Shown in pieces: positions 25,237 to 37,412 of a stretch of 64,000 nucleotides of DNA. Source of the DNA: Tetranychus cinnabarinus (taxonomy: Eukaryota > Arthropoda > Arachnida > Trombidiformes > Tetranychidae); the NCBI GenBank assembly GCA_022266195.1, contig WHVY01000003.1:3782001-3846000 (forward strand), written 5' to 3'. Numbering within the stretch: position 1 is the stretch's first letter; every line of letters begins with the position of its first letter. Under the pieces are notes generated by a model that was not told where the DNA came from, made no database searches, and saw only the letters and a program-made list of their open reading frames with translations. A program made the translations under genes and the position numbers.

Positions 25237-26392
25237 ATGAAGATTCTCTTAGCCATATTTACAATCTCCTTTTGTTTCATTACATTGAATGGTAAAAAGT
25301 GATTTTCTTTGTTAATTTTTTTCAATATTTCGATGATTAACAATTCTTTTCGTTGATTTTAGCCGACAAAAAGAAGTCACCGAAGCCAACTAGTGAAGAC
25401 ATAACTGAAAAAAACGCAACCGCATGTGAAATAACTTTGAATCAAACGGCAACTCTCATTGAACCAGCTTTACTTGTTGGTTATCAAGAATGGCCATCTA
25501 CACTGGAAGAGATTGATAAACATTGCGAGTAAGTATAATAGTTTAATATTTAATTTTGATTGTCAACAGTTCTGACTGTAATTGTTTTTCAAGTCTTGGA
25601 GCAAAGGTCTATAAAAGCATTAGACGCTATGGTCGATGTACAACTGGATTATCTCGTCAATCACTAAACATCTTTTTGCGTGGACTGAAAAAATTCATGC
25701 AAAACATTTGTTCATCCAACAAGAGGAAACAAGGTAAAGTATTTAACAAGCTGCTTCCTTTGATTATTTCGTAGACCAATTAGTTAGCACAATCCAAGTT
25801 ATCTAGTGTTGTTAGTTGATTACGAATCTACACTCAATATCTTTACTTGAGTTTTGCTTACCGTTACAGAAACTTTGGGTATTTGCCAGGCTTCTAATTG
25901 TACAATTAAGCAAATTATCAATCTAATTTATCTTTGTTTACTTATTTGCATCAAGACACGGCTGATATATTGAAATGTGCCTCCAATGGAACCAACGCAG
26001 GCTGGAGTAAATGCCTGAAAGAAACTAATTCACGACTTGATATTACCTCGACAAATGCCAGTGACCCAGCCATGGTTGGTAATATTTGCTGTGCTTATTC
26101 CTCGTTAGTTAATTGTATCAACACCAATACCGGTACAAAATCTGAATGTGATAAAAGCAAAGATACAACGTTTTTCCTCCAATCATCCATGGCACTGGTT
26201 ATAAAAGATTTAACAGACTTGCTGTGTACCAATTATGAATCTAAGGAATCCTGTGAGATTCATGATTCCCAAAGATCTGACATTTTACAATCAATTGCCG
26301 AAGGTAAACATGTTTTTAAAGGAGCTTTCTTAATGACACCTTTAATAAAAGCAGCAAGTCAATTGGGTAAAATCCATGCTGATGATATTTGA
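25237..26392 (+). CDS. Small Cys-rich secreted protein, family uncertain
   Basis: Modelled exons are 25237-25291, 25363-25528, 25570-25733, 25870-25878 and 25956-26392, giving 276 residues. The N-terminus 'MKILLAIFTISFCFITLNA' is a signal peptide. A charged linker follows ('DKKKSPKPTSEDITEKN'), then a domain with spaced cysteines: 'CEITL', 'HCDSDCNCF', 'GRCTTGL', 'FMQNICSS', 'ADILKCAS', 'WSKCLKE', 'NICCAYSSLVNCI', 'DLLCTNYESKESCE'. Several N-glycosylation sequons (e.g. NAT, NQT, NGT) are present. The cysteine order and the 'WSKCLKE...CC.Y...NC' pattern loosely recall the insect 27-kDa haemolymph glycoprotein family (DUF1397), but I cannot confirm this. The 9-bp exon 4 is predicted; skipping it also keeps the frame, losing three residues. 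Its 3' end faces the collagen gene, 251 bp away. Confidence 0.75.
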
Positions 26393-26643
26393 TAGTTTTT
26401 GTATTTTTGCTTACCATTATTTCACCATTTTTTGTATCATTTTTATTCATTTTTGCTATTAAAAACATTTTAAATATCGCATAATTGTTTGATTTATTTT
26501 TGAGCAAAACTAAAAAGTTATAATCAATGAAATTATAAATTTGTACAAAAAAGCCATAAAATCCAAGTTATATTCAGAAAAATCTTATAGCGAGGACTTT
26601 CAGCACTGGTAAAATAATCATTATCAGGTTTCTAAATTGTGAG

Positions 26644-29600
26644 TCAACCCGGTCCTTTCTCTTGATTTGGTATTAACAGTGGTGGACATTGTTCACAATA
26701 GCCAGGAGGACCTTGTTCACCAGCATATCCTTGTGGTCCTGGAGCACCAACCTGTCCAGGTGAACCTGGTTCTCCGGCTGGACCTGTAATTAGTCGAACA
26801 GTCAATAATGTTTCATAACCTAATTCTTAATAATCTTACCAGGAAGACCAACTCCTGGAGTGCCTGGTGGACCAGGGTTACCCGGAGCTCCAATGGGTCC
26901 TTCAATGCCGATTCCCTATTTGAAAAGATGATAAAATTATGCAATGATTAAAAAGTTCGACGAAAAAAGGACAATTTTACTAACATCATTTCCTCGGTCA
27001 CCTTTATCACCCTTTTCGCCTGCAAAAAAGATGTAAAAATAAATTGTAATAAAAATCGCAAATATCGATCATTGATGTTCACAATCAATCAAAAATATCA
27101 ATTATTTAAAGGATGTAATTTGAAACTAATTAAAAAATAATAAATAATCGTCTATCATCTTAATTGTAACATGTGAATAATTTAGTGATAAACTTTTCAG
27201 TGTTAATAGACAATAAACTTACCAGTTGAACCTTTTGGCCCTGGTATTCCTGGTAAACCTGGATAACCTAATCAATATTGTTATAAAATGTTATTTACTA
27301 GTCTCAGAGACAGTCAATGTCTATCAAGCTAACCTCTTTCGCCTTGTAATCCTGGTAGTCCTGGTGGACCCGGTGGACCTGAACGTTCGCTAGGCTTTCC
27401 GATTCTACCCCTTCCAGGTCTACCTGGTGGACCTGGCGGTCCTTCTTGGCCAGGAGATCCTTGAGGTCCCGTTGGTCCTACTGGCCCTGGTAGTCCTGGT
27501 GGACCTGGCGGACCTGGCTCATGAGGTGTTCCATTAAAATTGCTAGCAAACTCTTCAAGAATAAGTGAAATTAATGTTATCAAAATCGTCCATTACAATA
27601 TTATTACAGTCGAGTACCTAAAATTGTCAGTCAGAGTTTCTCACTCAGAGCGTCGTTTTTGGTCACATTTAACCAAGAAAATCAAAAATTAACATTTAAT
27701 TCGATTATTATTTTATTTTTTTAATTAAATCCGAAGGTTATTTGATTTATACGAGATGAGGAGACCATCGAAGTGCAATATTAGGTACTGACAATTTTAG
27801 GTACTTCACTGTACTGGATTAAAGGAAAAGGGACTTTGATTTTAGTGATTGGAAGCCTAATTGTATTTATTAAAGTTTCTGTTAGATTTAAGATACTTTG
27901 ACTAAATGATTATTTAATGTTTTATAAATGCTATTATAATTAGTAGCTCATTAAAATGTGATAAAAATAAATTAAATATTTTTTACCTTTAATCAATGAC
28001 ATACAAATTTGCCTGATTTCATTCTCAGTCAATTGAACGTCTGATTTGTTTTCATTTCTCTCTGAAACTATGATTCCTGGTGGACCAGGTGAGCCAACTG
28101 GACCAGGAGGTCCTGGAAGACCAGATTCACCTTTTTCACCCCTTTGTCCAGGTTCGCCTGGTGGACCAATAGGTCCTGTCTATATTGGTTAATTTAGTTG
28201 ATAAGTTAGAGTTGAAATAAATTAGAAATGAAACAAACTTACTGATCCTTCTTGACCAGGTTCACCTGAAAGGACAAAGGACAATTAAAACAGAATGATC
28301 AATGTACATCAACCGATGTAATTTATTTATTAATTACCAGAATTTCCTGGTTCTCCTTTAGGACCTGATTTTCCTGGTTCTCCTGGTTCTCCTTGATCAC
28401 CTACAAAGATGAAAAATTAATGCAGATATTAATACAGAGTTACAAATGATTGAACATTTTTATGAATAATTCAACTACGAATTCAGATGGCATCAGGTTG
28501 ATAATAAATTAATGCTTTGAAATGTTCTACCGATTCAACTTTAGCTCCAGGATGAAATAATTCCATCATTTAATGCTTTTTTGCTTGATTTATTGATTGA
28601 ATAGGGATTTATTTCAGTTTAGCTTCAACACACTCAAGCTTTATTCAACTGTAAGAACTTCATTCACAACTTTTAGACTAGAAAGCTACCATTTCATGAT
28701 TCCTTGAGTTTCAAAATGTTTATAAAGTTAATTTCTGTGAGCATATTAAATCTATTTCTTTATTCATTTAACTCACCTTTGTCACCTTTCGAACCCAATT
28801 CAGCCGGTAAACCAGGAGGTCCAATATCACCTTTAGCCCCTGGTGGACCGACAGGTCCTTCAACACCAGGAGATCCAGTGTTGCCCTTGATTTAAGTCAA
28901 AGTAAAAAGTTTTAAAGTTGCAATTAAAAGAGCGTAAAATAAGAATAAAGTGCAGACAAACAACGATTTTAGGCATCAATTTTGTAAATTGACATTCGAA
29001 TCAAATTACAAAGTTTCTAAATACACATAAAGGATTGAATAGTTCAATGACTTACTTTTTCTCCCGTCATTCCTGGTTCACCTTTTATGAAACAAGAAAA
29101 GGTGACGAAAATCGTCAATTTAAGCGTCAGTTAATCAGTAATTTTAACACATTTACAAAGATCAAGTTGGATAAAGCATATAAAACTATTTATTTGTTAC
29201 GGTGTTTAAACGTTTTTATTTGACATACCTTTGCTGCCAGGTAAACCAGGAATTCCTGTAAAACCTTGTTCGCCCTGAAAAATGGTTAAATCTATTATAA
29301 AACCTCTCTGTGTTTCGATTAAGTAATAAAAGTCCAGAGTGTATTAACCTTTTGTCCAGGTTTGCCAGGCGACCCAGGCTCTCCTGTTTGTCCCTCTGGT
29401 CCATCCTTTCCTGGAGGTCCTTGTTCGCCCTGGCAATATTCAATTAGTATTTATTACGACTATCGAGCTAAGAAAAAGTTTAGACTTGGTGGCTTTGTAG
29501 GGACATTTGTAGCGATTATAAATGCAAAAAGATCTATAAGGCGTTAAATCTAATGAAGTTAAAACTGATCATCTCATAAACAATGAAGTCAATACGGTGA

Positions 29601-32600
29601 AGAGATCAATGGTTAGTGCGTTAATGATGAATGAATGCTGTTTATAACATAACAAAACAAACTTATTAACGTTTTAAAGCTCTTTGGTTTCCATTTGCAT
29701 TTTATTCAATAAAAGGATTATTCGCAAAATTTTGACACTTAAATCTTATAGCATTTGTAGACATATGAAATCTTATTAGATTAAAGTAAGTTTTAACTTT
29801 CTGTGACCAACAGTTCGTGATAAAATTGCGCTCGAAGTTGTAACTTTGAATGCGTTTTTTGAAGCTATGGTTATAGATTTTTTCATCAGACTAACTCCGA
29901 CTTATGTATCTTTTAATTGCGCATTAGAAAATGCACTTACTTTTGGGAATTAAATTTCCTTTTTTTGTAGAAACGCGTTAATTCGATTTTAGCTAAAAGT
30001 TCGATTCTGGAGCGATGGTAATAGTTAAAGAGCTAAAACTTATTTCCCATAAACAAAAATAATTAACAACCATCGTGAAGTGAAAATTTTAGCGACGTGT
30101 TAATAGTTCTTTTAATTTCGACAGATGAATTTTAAACTTCGAACCTCGATATTTCAAGAACGGTAATACTGACAAACACCATCCTTTGACAAAATATAAT
30201 AGTTAGCAAAGGGCTATAATATGGGTAAAAATAAAACCATTCAAGATCACATAAGAAAAATTGTGGCATTTTATAAATTCAGCTTCTACTTGAGTTAAAG
30301 ATTTATGAAGGTAAATGGCTATCCATCTTTAACAGTCTTACGATGGGCTGAAAGGGTGTCTATTGTTACAAATATTGATACGAATTTATATGCAATTCAA
30401 TTAAATTATATCACAGTATGTCTGGTCAAAGGATGGTGTTTGTCAGTATTACCGTTCTTGAAATATCGAGGTTCGAAGTTTAAAATTCATCTGTCGAAAT
30501 TAAAAGAACTATTAACACGACGTCAAAAATTTTCACTTCACGATGGTCGTTAATCATTTCTGTTAATGGAAAATAAGTTTTAGCTCTCCAACTATTACCA
30601 TCGCTCCAGAATCGAACTTTTAGCTAAAATCGAATTAACGCGTTTCTACAAAAAAAGGAAATTTAATCCCCAAAAGTAAGTGCATTTTCTAATGCGCAAT
30701 TAAAAGATACATAAGTCGAAATTAGTCTGATGAAAAAATTCATTACGATAGCTTCATAAAACGCATTCAAAGTTACAACTTCGAACGCAATTTTATCGCG
30801 AACTGTTGGTCACAGAAAGTTAAAACTTACTTTAATCTAATCAGATTTCATATGTCTACAAATGCTATAAGATTTAAGTGTCAAAATTTTGCGAATAATC
30901 CTTTTATTGAATAAAATGCAAATGGAAACCAAAGAGCTTTAAAACGTTAATAAGTTTATGTTTTGTTATGTTATAAACAGCATTCATTCATCATTAGCAA
31001 ACTAACCATTGATCTCTTTACCTTTTTAACTTTATTGTTTAACTTCATTAGTTTTTAGACTTTCGGTCATTAGATTTAAGGTCTTTTAGATCTTTACAAA
31101 TGTATTAAGTCACTCTTCGACATGAGAACAATCGGGTAACTTGTTATTTCGCTGGTTTGTGAAATGTTTCTTACCGGTAATCCTCTCATTCCTGGTTGAC
31201 CCGGAGGACAAGCTCTACACTCTTCTGGTATTGGTATGAATTTAGGTGGCTCAACGGCGTCCTTGCAATATTAAATTAAAATGCAATGTAAATAATATTG
31301 ACTTTGCAAGATAGATCAACTTACTGGTAATTCATCGCAAGTTTCCTTCGAACCTAATAGTGTGTAAAACATTGTTTAGCTGTTAATCAATTCTTATGAT
31401 GGGACATATTTAAAGTACAGAATGTAACTTACTTTGAGTAACATCGCAGTTGAGAACCATCCATTGAAGATCAAGCTAATAACAAAAACCATAACAAAAT
31501 CAATCGATAATCATAAACAAGTGACAAATTTTAAAGTTGAAGATCAATTAGGTCTTTCAATGCACTATTGAGTTAAATTTGCAACAACTAGTTCACATTG
31601 AGTTACTCAAAATTATGCTTTCACTTACAGGAACAGTTGTTGATTCATCGGCAAATTTAGCGACCATTAAGTTTCCTTGATAATCCAAATTGTTAATCGG
31701 TACAATACTTTGAAAACTGTGCTCTGCACAATTATGATGTAAAGTTGCCCGATCTTTAGTCAAACCAATAGCAATCTTATGCCAGAGTCCATCATTGCTT
31801 GTCACATTGGTAAAGCTAATCTTCTCGATACTTTGGTTGAATGAAGCTAAACTCAACTCAAGTTTACGGTGGATCGGAATAAATTTAACAGCCAACTGAG
31901 GTAACCCAGAACTATCAGAGATCTTTATCAACTCCCAAGCCTCTGTTTTCGATGGACGTTGTCGAAAGGAGCAAACAAATGAAAATTCATTTGGAATTCC
32001 AAATGGGAATATTTTCCTACCAAAAAAAGACAATATAACGATGAATATTAAATGTTACCGAATCCCAACTTGCATTTAGTGAATGTTTTTCAATAGCGCT
32101 AGTATTGATTTTCAATTTCGCTCAGTAATTAGAAATCAATTGCTTCTTTACAGCTAACAATTTACGTATAGATGTAAAGATCATCTCAGAAAAGTTTATT
32201 CTCGACTCAAGAACCAAACGCAACTTTAGCTTGATCAACGCAGTTAGTATTTTGTTTCAAATATACCCGAAATTCTTATGGAGCTTCATTTAAAATGCTA
32301 AATCGAACAATTTGGCATTGCTTAGTTTTCCATCGATCAATGCTTCTAACTAAATTTATTAAAACTAGCTAAAACTATCGAAATAGAACTTGTATTAGGC
32401 AAAGGCGCTACTAACGTAAGTTGTATTCAACTTCCTTTCTAATCTACATGGGTCTTTTGTTTTCAGATAATTCATCCTATTGACCTTACAAGGGAAGTTA
32501 ACGAAGTGACTAGAGCCAATTTGAATGAGAGTGAACACAATTGATTGAGAAGGTTTAGATATGAAAAACGGTCGAGGATTTTCCGTGAAAGCTCAATGGT

Positions 32601-33316
32601 TCCGAAGATATTTGAGTTTAAAATTTGGTCATTTTGAATATGTTATTCTTGGTCCTGAAGTCTTTCGTTCAAAATCATTATCAATTGTTCGTTTTTGACA
32701 AACTACGCATTTGTTTCATGTTATTTGGCCAATGAAAATAATGACATCAGACTAACTGATTAAACATGAGAATAATAAATCTGAAATTGATTACTTTTAG
32801 TTGCCTAAAAGGATACATATCATGTGAAATTAGTTTTTAAACATCGCCAATTACGGCAATTCGTTCACTCATCAATCATTTTTGGTAAAACAATTTGAAT
32901 AATTTTTGCATAAACCAGCGATCCCTCCTCTATTTACTGTAGTTTCAACTTGATTTAGGATATTTTACCTACAATTTATGATTTAAGGGAATGAATGACA
33001 AATGAAGAAAGATTTTGACTCATAGCAAAAACTTTCTCCGCTTTTTCCTGGTACTTCAACTAATAAACAATAAAGTGTCATACCTTGTTGGTAAAATTAG
33101 ATCAGATCTACGTGACAATCGGTAGGCAATTTGATAATCACTTGAGCCACGGACTTTTTTCACTCCAGGAAACTCGAAATCTGGATTATCCAGACCAAAC
33201 AGTCGGATGAAATCGTAAGCTGGTAAATCATCATCACCCTTTTCATTACCAATTAAGCATGGTGAATTTGAGGTTATTGATATTACTGTGATTATCAGAA
33301 AAATATAAATAACCAT
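26644..33316 (-). CDS. COL9A1: Collagen alpha-1(IX)-like chain with N-terminal TSPN domain
   Basis: Seventeen exons, read downwards: 33316-33084, 32016-31629, 31475-31433, 31353-31325, 31261-31175, 29429-29349, 29274-29229, 29081-29056, 28885-28777, 28400-28338, 28265-28243, 28179-27987, 27552-27334, 27267-27223, 27019-26985, 26915-26840 and 26783-26644. Total 611 residues, one frame throughout. A signal peptide begins 'MVIYIFLIITVISITSNSPC'. The thrombospondin-N-like/LamG domain follows ('YDFIRLFGL', 'DYQIAYRLSRRSDLILPTR', 'GLWHKIAIG', 'LQWMVLNCD', 'SKETCDELP'), closely matching collagen IX alpha-1. Then come short Gly-X-Y segments broken by non-collagenous stretches, notably 'IIVSERNENKSDVQLTENEI' followed by 'RQICMSLIKEFASNFNGTP'. 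The C-terminus is 'GPPGYCEQCPPLLIPNQ'. An extracellular-matrix chain; the triple helix is much shorter than in vertebrates. The true start is ATG 33316; further upstream the frame lacks an ATG. Confidence 0.92.
27607..27811. mobile_element. Tc1/mariner-type MITE, 205 bp, in a collagen intron
   Basis: Terminal inverted repeats of about 25 bp start CAGTCGAGTACCTAAAATTG on the left; the right end, reverse-complemented, starts CAGTGAAGTACCTAAAATTG. Each end is flanked by TA (27605-27606 and 27812-27813), the target duplication of Tc1/mariner elements. No coding capacity. It sits in the intron just upstream of the exon ending 'GLQGERG'. Confidence 0.7.
29520..31105. repeat. Long near-palindrome: ~670 bp inverted arms with ~220 bp spacer
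   Basis: Left arm about 29520-30195, right arm about 30415-31105, inside the 1,745-bp intron between collagen exons 5 and 6. Matching landmarks include GCTGTTTATAACATAAC (29637) against its complement near 30966, the segment around CATATGAAATCTTATTAGAT (29762), and ACCATCCTTTGAC (about 30179) against GTCAAAGGATGGT (30425). Mismatches and short indels are scattered through both arms. There is no long open frame and no clear target duplication. It may be a foldback-type transposon or a local inverted duplication. Transcribed within the collagen pre-mRNA it would fold into a very long hairpin. Confidence 0.75.
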
Positions 33317-34350
33317 TGAATCAGTGGGTATTTTGAGGCACAATAACTATAAAACGAGATGCAAATAAACTCACCGAAATGGCTGAGTATCAATTGAAAG
33401 ATGAACAAAACGCCAATCATAATATTAGGAATAAATCATCAATATTTTGTAGCAATTAGTCCAAAAAGATTATGAATATCTTTACACAATTATAACTATA
33501 TTTAACTTGAAATTTTGACAACAATTGAATGTGATCTGAGAGATTATCTATCACTGACTTTCAACTTTCTTATTCATCGTTCTTGGTAAGCATTTGTATT
33601 AATTTAGAGGTTGAACAACCTCATTGTCGTTCAATTAAATGTTAACCTTTCAAGGGGAATTCAATTAACTCAATTGAGTCTGTGTTTAAGCTTGGTGACA
33701 GCTATAAGCTTGATACTCTAAATCATATTTTCCTGCTACAGATCATATTTAGCCATTATCATTGTGAATTCTGAGTGCATTTTTCTATATTTATTTTAGT
33801 TACGTCAATTTTGCAATTATTTTATCCATTCCGAGCTAATTTTGCTACAATATTTCAAGTAATTTACTCATGATCCTGTTAAAGCTTAAGTACTTTATAA
33901 AATGGTCAATTAATTGTGTCTGTGTTTAAAAAAGTTCCACTTTTCAGTCTGTACAACAATAATAATTAGATTTACTCCAAATATATTGTTCATAAATTTG
34001 AATTTAATATTGCATTGATCAAATAAATCAAGCTGATCCGAAACCGCTGTCATAAAACTATTTTGCCGTTTGAAGCTTAGAAATGATTTAGCAAATTAAA
34101 AAGGCGAGTGATTATAAAAGGATTTTAATATATTCATGGTTGGAGCTGGAAAAATCTATTGGATTGATACATAAATTAGATCAATTGCTGTCTCGTTTTG
34201 TGACATGAACAGCAGAATTTAATGATACAATGTAAATGGTCAAATTGGTTATAGTTTACATCATTATTCGATAAAATAAAGGAGGGAAAAGGAGGAAGGT
34301 AAAAAATTCGATTTCTTTTGGGCTCCACCTTTGTTTTTTTTGTATTGCCA
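33317..34350. other. Intergenic between collagen IX and FBXO22
   Basis: AT-rich; no coding exon, repeat or RNA gene recognised. It holds the collagen promoter side and the FBXO22 3' side. Confidence 0.4.
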
Positions 34351-35641
34351 TCAACTTTTGACGAATTGAACTAAAACAATTACAGAAGTAAAACTCTGAG
34401 CTAAATTAGGTTGGGAAAGAGATCGAGTATCTTGATCACAGTCTGTTTTATTATAGCAGTCCCATCCATATTCACCATTTCCAAAGACACCAGAGAACAT
34501 GACGTTCGGGAAAATTGAATGTAAAAGGTCAGATTCAACATTAAGATCTCCCTGGTAAAATGCAGCTCCACGGGCAGCACAAATGAATATAAAGCCAATT
34601 GTCCTGATGTTGGGGCTTTTAGCATCAACATCGAAATCCAAACAGTTTTTGAAATGTGTTAGTTCACAATGAGCTTCTGAAACAGTTTTGGTATCCAAAA
34701 CAAAGCTTGCCGATTTGACATTCTTGCCTGCAAATGTCATAGTCAACATTTTAGTTGTTTGCCCTTGATACCAAATTTTGTCCACCAAAGCTCCTCCGAT
34801 AGCTATAGGTTTCGTCTGTTTGTCTAAGAATGAATTAAAGCGCTTGCCCTCCTCAAAATTGATTGAAAAAATCAATAGGCCGCAGATTGGATAATTAGCA
34901 TCGTCTACATCAGGTTCAGGACTTTCTTTGTTATCCCAATCAGTTATAGTTATTTTAAAGTCTCCCCATTGCTTTTTGACAAAACAACCGGCGATCGCGT
35001 TAACTTTGAACTGAAATTTTTCAAATTCAAGTGGTTTGGAGGTTAAAGATGATTTTCCTATGATACCAGCTCTAGAACAGATGTAAAGCTTGCGACAGCT
35101 TGGTGGGAAATAATTTTTCTGACTAAGTTTTCTTATCAGGTTTGTACTTGATACAAATAAAATTCCAAGTTCGGGAAAGCTTTGAAGTTGGTCAGAAAAG
35201 AAAGTATCCAATGATTGGAACATGGATTGTTCATTCTCAGACTTCAATATTTCCGGCGATTTTTTAATTAACTCAAGAAAGATCTTCTTCGCTTTCTTTT
35301 CTTTCTCGTTATCCTGGTTACCAGATGATTCAAATCCTTTAGGACAAATGACCGACAGGAATGTCTCATATGAAGTACGATTTTTGACAATGTTTTTAAC
35401 AATACGAGACCAACGATGGCAAACAGATTTACTTTGAGTCAGTTGTTTGGCACTTAAATTATCCAGAATAGTTTGCACGAGAAGATCATTCCGAATAACC
35501 TGACTCAAAACATCTTCCCTGTTTGTAAACAGAACAAATGAAAGCAAGGTTTGATTAAATTATGCTTAAGTAATGATATTTAAAATTGAACAAGAATGAT
35601 AGACAAAATTTTACTCACCCAGCGACAGAATTTGAAGTCAT
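34351..35641 (-). CDS. FBXO22: F-box only protein 22 homologue
   Basis: Exons 35641-35619 and 35518-34351 give 396 residues, close to human FBXO22 (403). The short first exon encodes 'MTSNSVAG' and splices (CGCTGG|GTGAGT ... ACAAACAG|GGAAG) to 'EDVLSQVIRNDLLVQTILDN'. F-box at about residues 15-50, with the typical 'L..L...L....SVCHRWSRIV' pattern. The C-terminal half matches the FIST-like part of FBXO22: 'PIAIGGALVD', 'IRTIGFIFICAARGAAFYQG', 'VESDLLHSIFPNVMFSGVFG', then 'NGEYGWD'. The protein is expected to be the substrate adaptor of an SCF (Skp1-Cul1-Rbx1) ubiquitin ligase; human FBXO22 targets KDM4A and BACH1 among others. Which substrates apply here is unknown. Confidence 0.88.
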
Positions 35642-36743
35642 GTTTAATCAAAAAGCGATTAAATAAAAGAGCAGATTTGATTTGTTGTGATACAATTGAC
35701 TTAAATTCATTGCTACATTCACTCAATGGCAAAAAATACTTCATTAAACATTGCTGAGACTCTCACAGTTCAATTTAAATAACCAATTAATCTATTGATT
35801 TCAGTACAGGTGATATAAAATTAAATTAGATTTATCAAAATATAAAGAAAGAAAACAGATGCAAAAAGTCAAAATATTGATTGAGTGTTTTCTTTTGGTT
35901 GATTGGGTAACCATAGTCACTTGCTACTTTAAAGTCTTACACAGGGTTGCGGGAAAATTAAGCATCGCATCTCTAATCATTATTAATATCAACTAAACAA
36001 TTTGTTAATTTTGGAAGCAATAATTTGAGAGCTAATTATTTCTTAAGCGTAATTTTTCGGGTTAGCCGGTAGATGAAAAAACAACCCAAATCTAGGGGTT
36101 TAGGTATTTGATTTGCATTTTCAAAATGATTGCGTTGACGCCTCCACCTTGATTACTGAATATGTGCAATGTATTTGTGACTTTATTGATCAGATTAACG
36201 TTTAACCGTTGATTTAAACCAAGCCAGTTCATATTTAAATATAAAACTTGACATTGGTTGTTACATTTACATATACATTTACAAGAGCATTTTTAAATTA
36301 TGAAACAATCAAATGAGAATCGATTTGGACAGAAGATCACAAGTTTATTGAATCAACAAGTGATACAAATAGTGTTTATTTTCATATTTAAGCAACCAAT
36401 TAATAACCGAGACGAAGAAAATATGTAGAAATTGATTTTAGAAACAAACTAACGACGATTTCATTGGTTTGAACAATAATAGATTGGTCTAGAATAAACG
36501 GAAACGGTGATTAACATAAACACATTTTGTTGCATGTTTTTAATAAAATGTAAAATGCAATTTTTTTATTATCGTGCGTTCAAGGGATTAAGAGGGGAAA
36601 GAGGATGAGAGATAAGAAGAGACAGAGAGAAAATGATAGAGAGACAAAGAGAGAGGTAAATAGATTGACAGAGAGGCAGCAAAGAACAGAGGAAGAGGAG
36701 GTGGTGAAGAAGGGAGGGAAAACGAGCAATATTAATCTAATAG
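35642..36743. other. Intergenic; GA-rich tract in the RAP1 3' region
   Basis: No coding exon. Plus strand 36590-36720 is a purine-rich low-complexity tract (runs of GAGA/GAAAGAG), so the RAP1 3' UTR would be CT-rich. A TTTATT at 36565-36570 is a possible minus-strand AATAAA signal about 175 bp past the RAP1 stop. Confidence 0.45.
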
Positions 36744-37412
36744 TTATGCAATAACACATCTCAATTTTCGTGATGGCTTGGGCTTCTTTTCCGGATTCTT
36801 CCTATTGATTTGCCTCACAAGATCGTAGAATATCTGTGGATAAAAAAAAAGAGTAAAAAAATGAGTACAGATGAAGTAAAAGGAAGGAAGAGCAAGAGAA
36901 GAGCAACAGCAGAAAAAAATGAGTTATAAAAATAGTCAATTTACCTCATTTACGTTTATCTTTGCTTTTGCTGAAGATTCGAGGAAAGCACAGTTGTTGA
37001 AGCTCCGAGCTAAGTTTGCCCCTTGATCCTTACCAACAACCCTTTCGTCTTCCAAATCACATTTGTTACCAACCAGAATCATAGGCACATCCTCGGCATC
37101 TTTAACTCTGAGGATTTGTTCCTTTAAATCAGCGAGATCATTAAAGGTAGATTGGGCTGTTATTGAATATACCAGAACAAACCCTTGACCGTTTTTCATG
37201 TATAGATCTCTCATTGCAGTAAATTGCTCTGTACCAGCAGTATCTAATATTTCAAGCATACATTGTTGACCATCAACTTCTACTTGTTTCCGGTAACTGT
37301 CCTCAATGGTGGGATCATATCTTTCAACAAAAATTCCTTGCACAAACTGCACAGTTAAAGCACTTTTGCCAACACCTCCGCTACCGAGGACAACAATCTT
37401 GTACTCTCTCAT
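36744..37412 (-). CDS. RAP1: Ras-related small GTPase Rap1
   Basis: Exons 37412-36945 and 36833-36744 give 185 residues. Near-identical to animal Rap1: P-loop 'GSGGVGKS' (10-17), effector loop 'YDPTIEDSY' (32-40), switch II 'DTAGTEQF' (57-64, with the Rap-specific Thr61), 'NKCD' (116-119) and 'SSAK' (about 147-150). Ser39 in 'EDSYRKQVEVD' separates Rap1 from Rap2, which has Phe. The second exon encodes 'IFYDLVRQINRKNPEKKPKP'-SRKLRCVIA, a polybasic tail plus CAAX box. Rap1 controls integrin and cadherin adhesion at the plasma membrane. The CAAX ends in Ala, whereas the human Rap1 tails I recall end in Leu. The next minus-strand gene upstream is more than 1.8 kb away, with a foldback element in between. 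Confidence 0.97.

Noticed and set aside
33317..33343. Longer collagen N-terminus upstream of Met 33316
   Set aside because: The extension would begin at TTG, and the hydrophobic signal peptide starts properly at the ATG.
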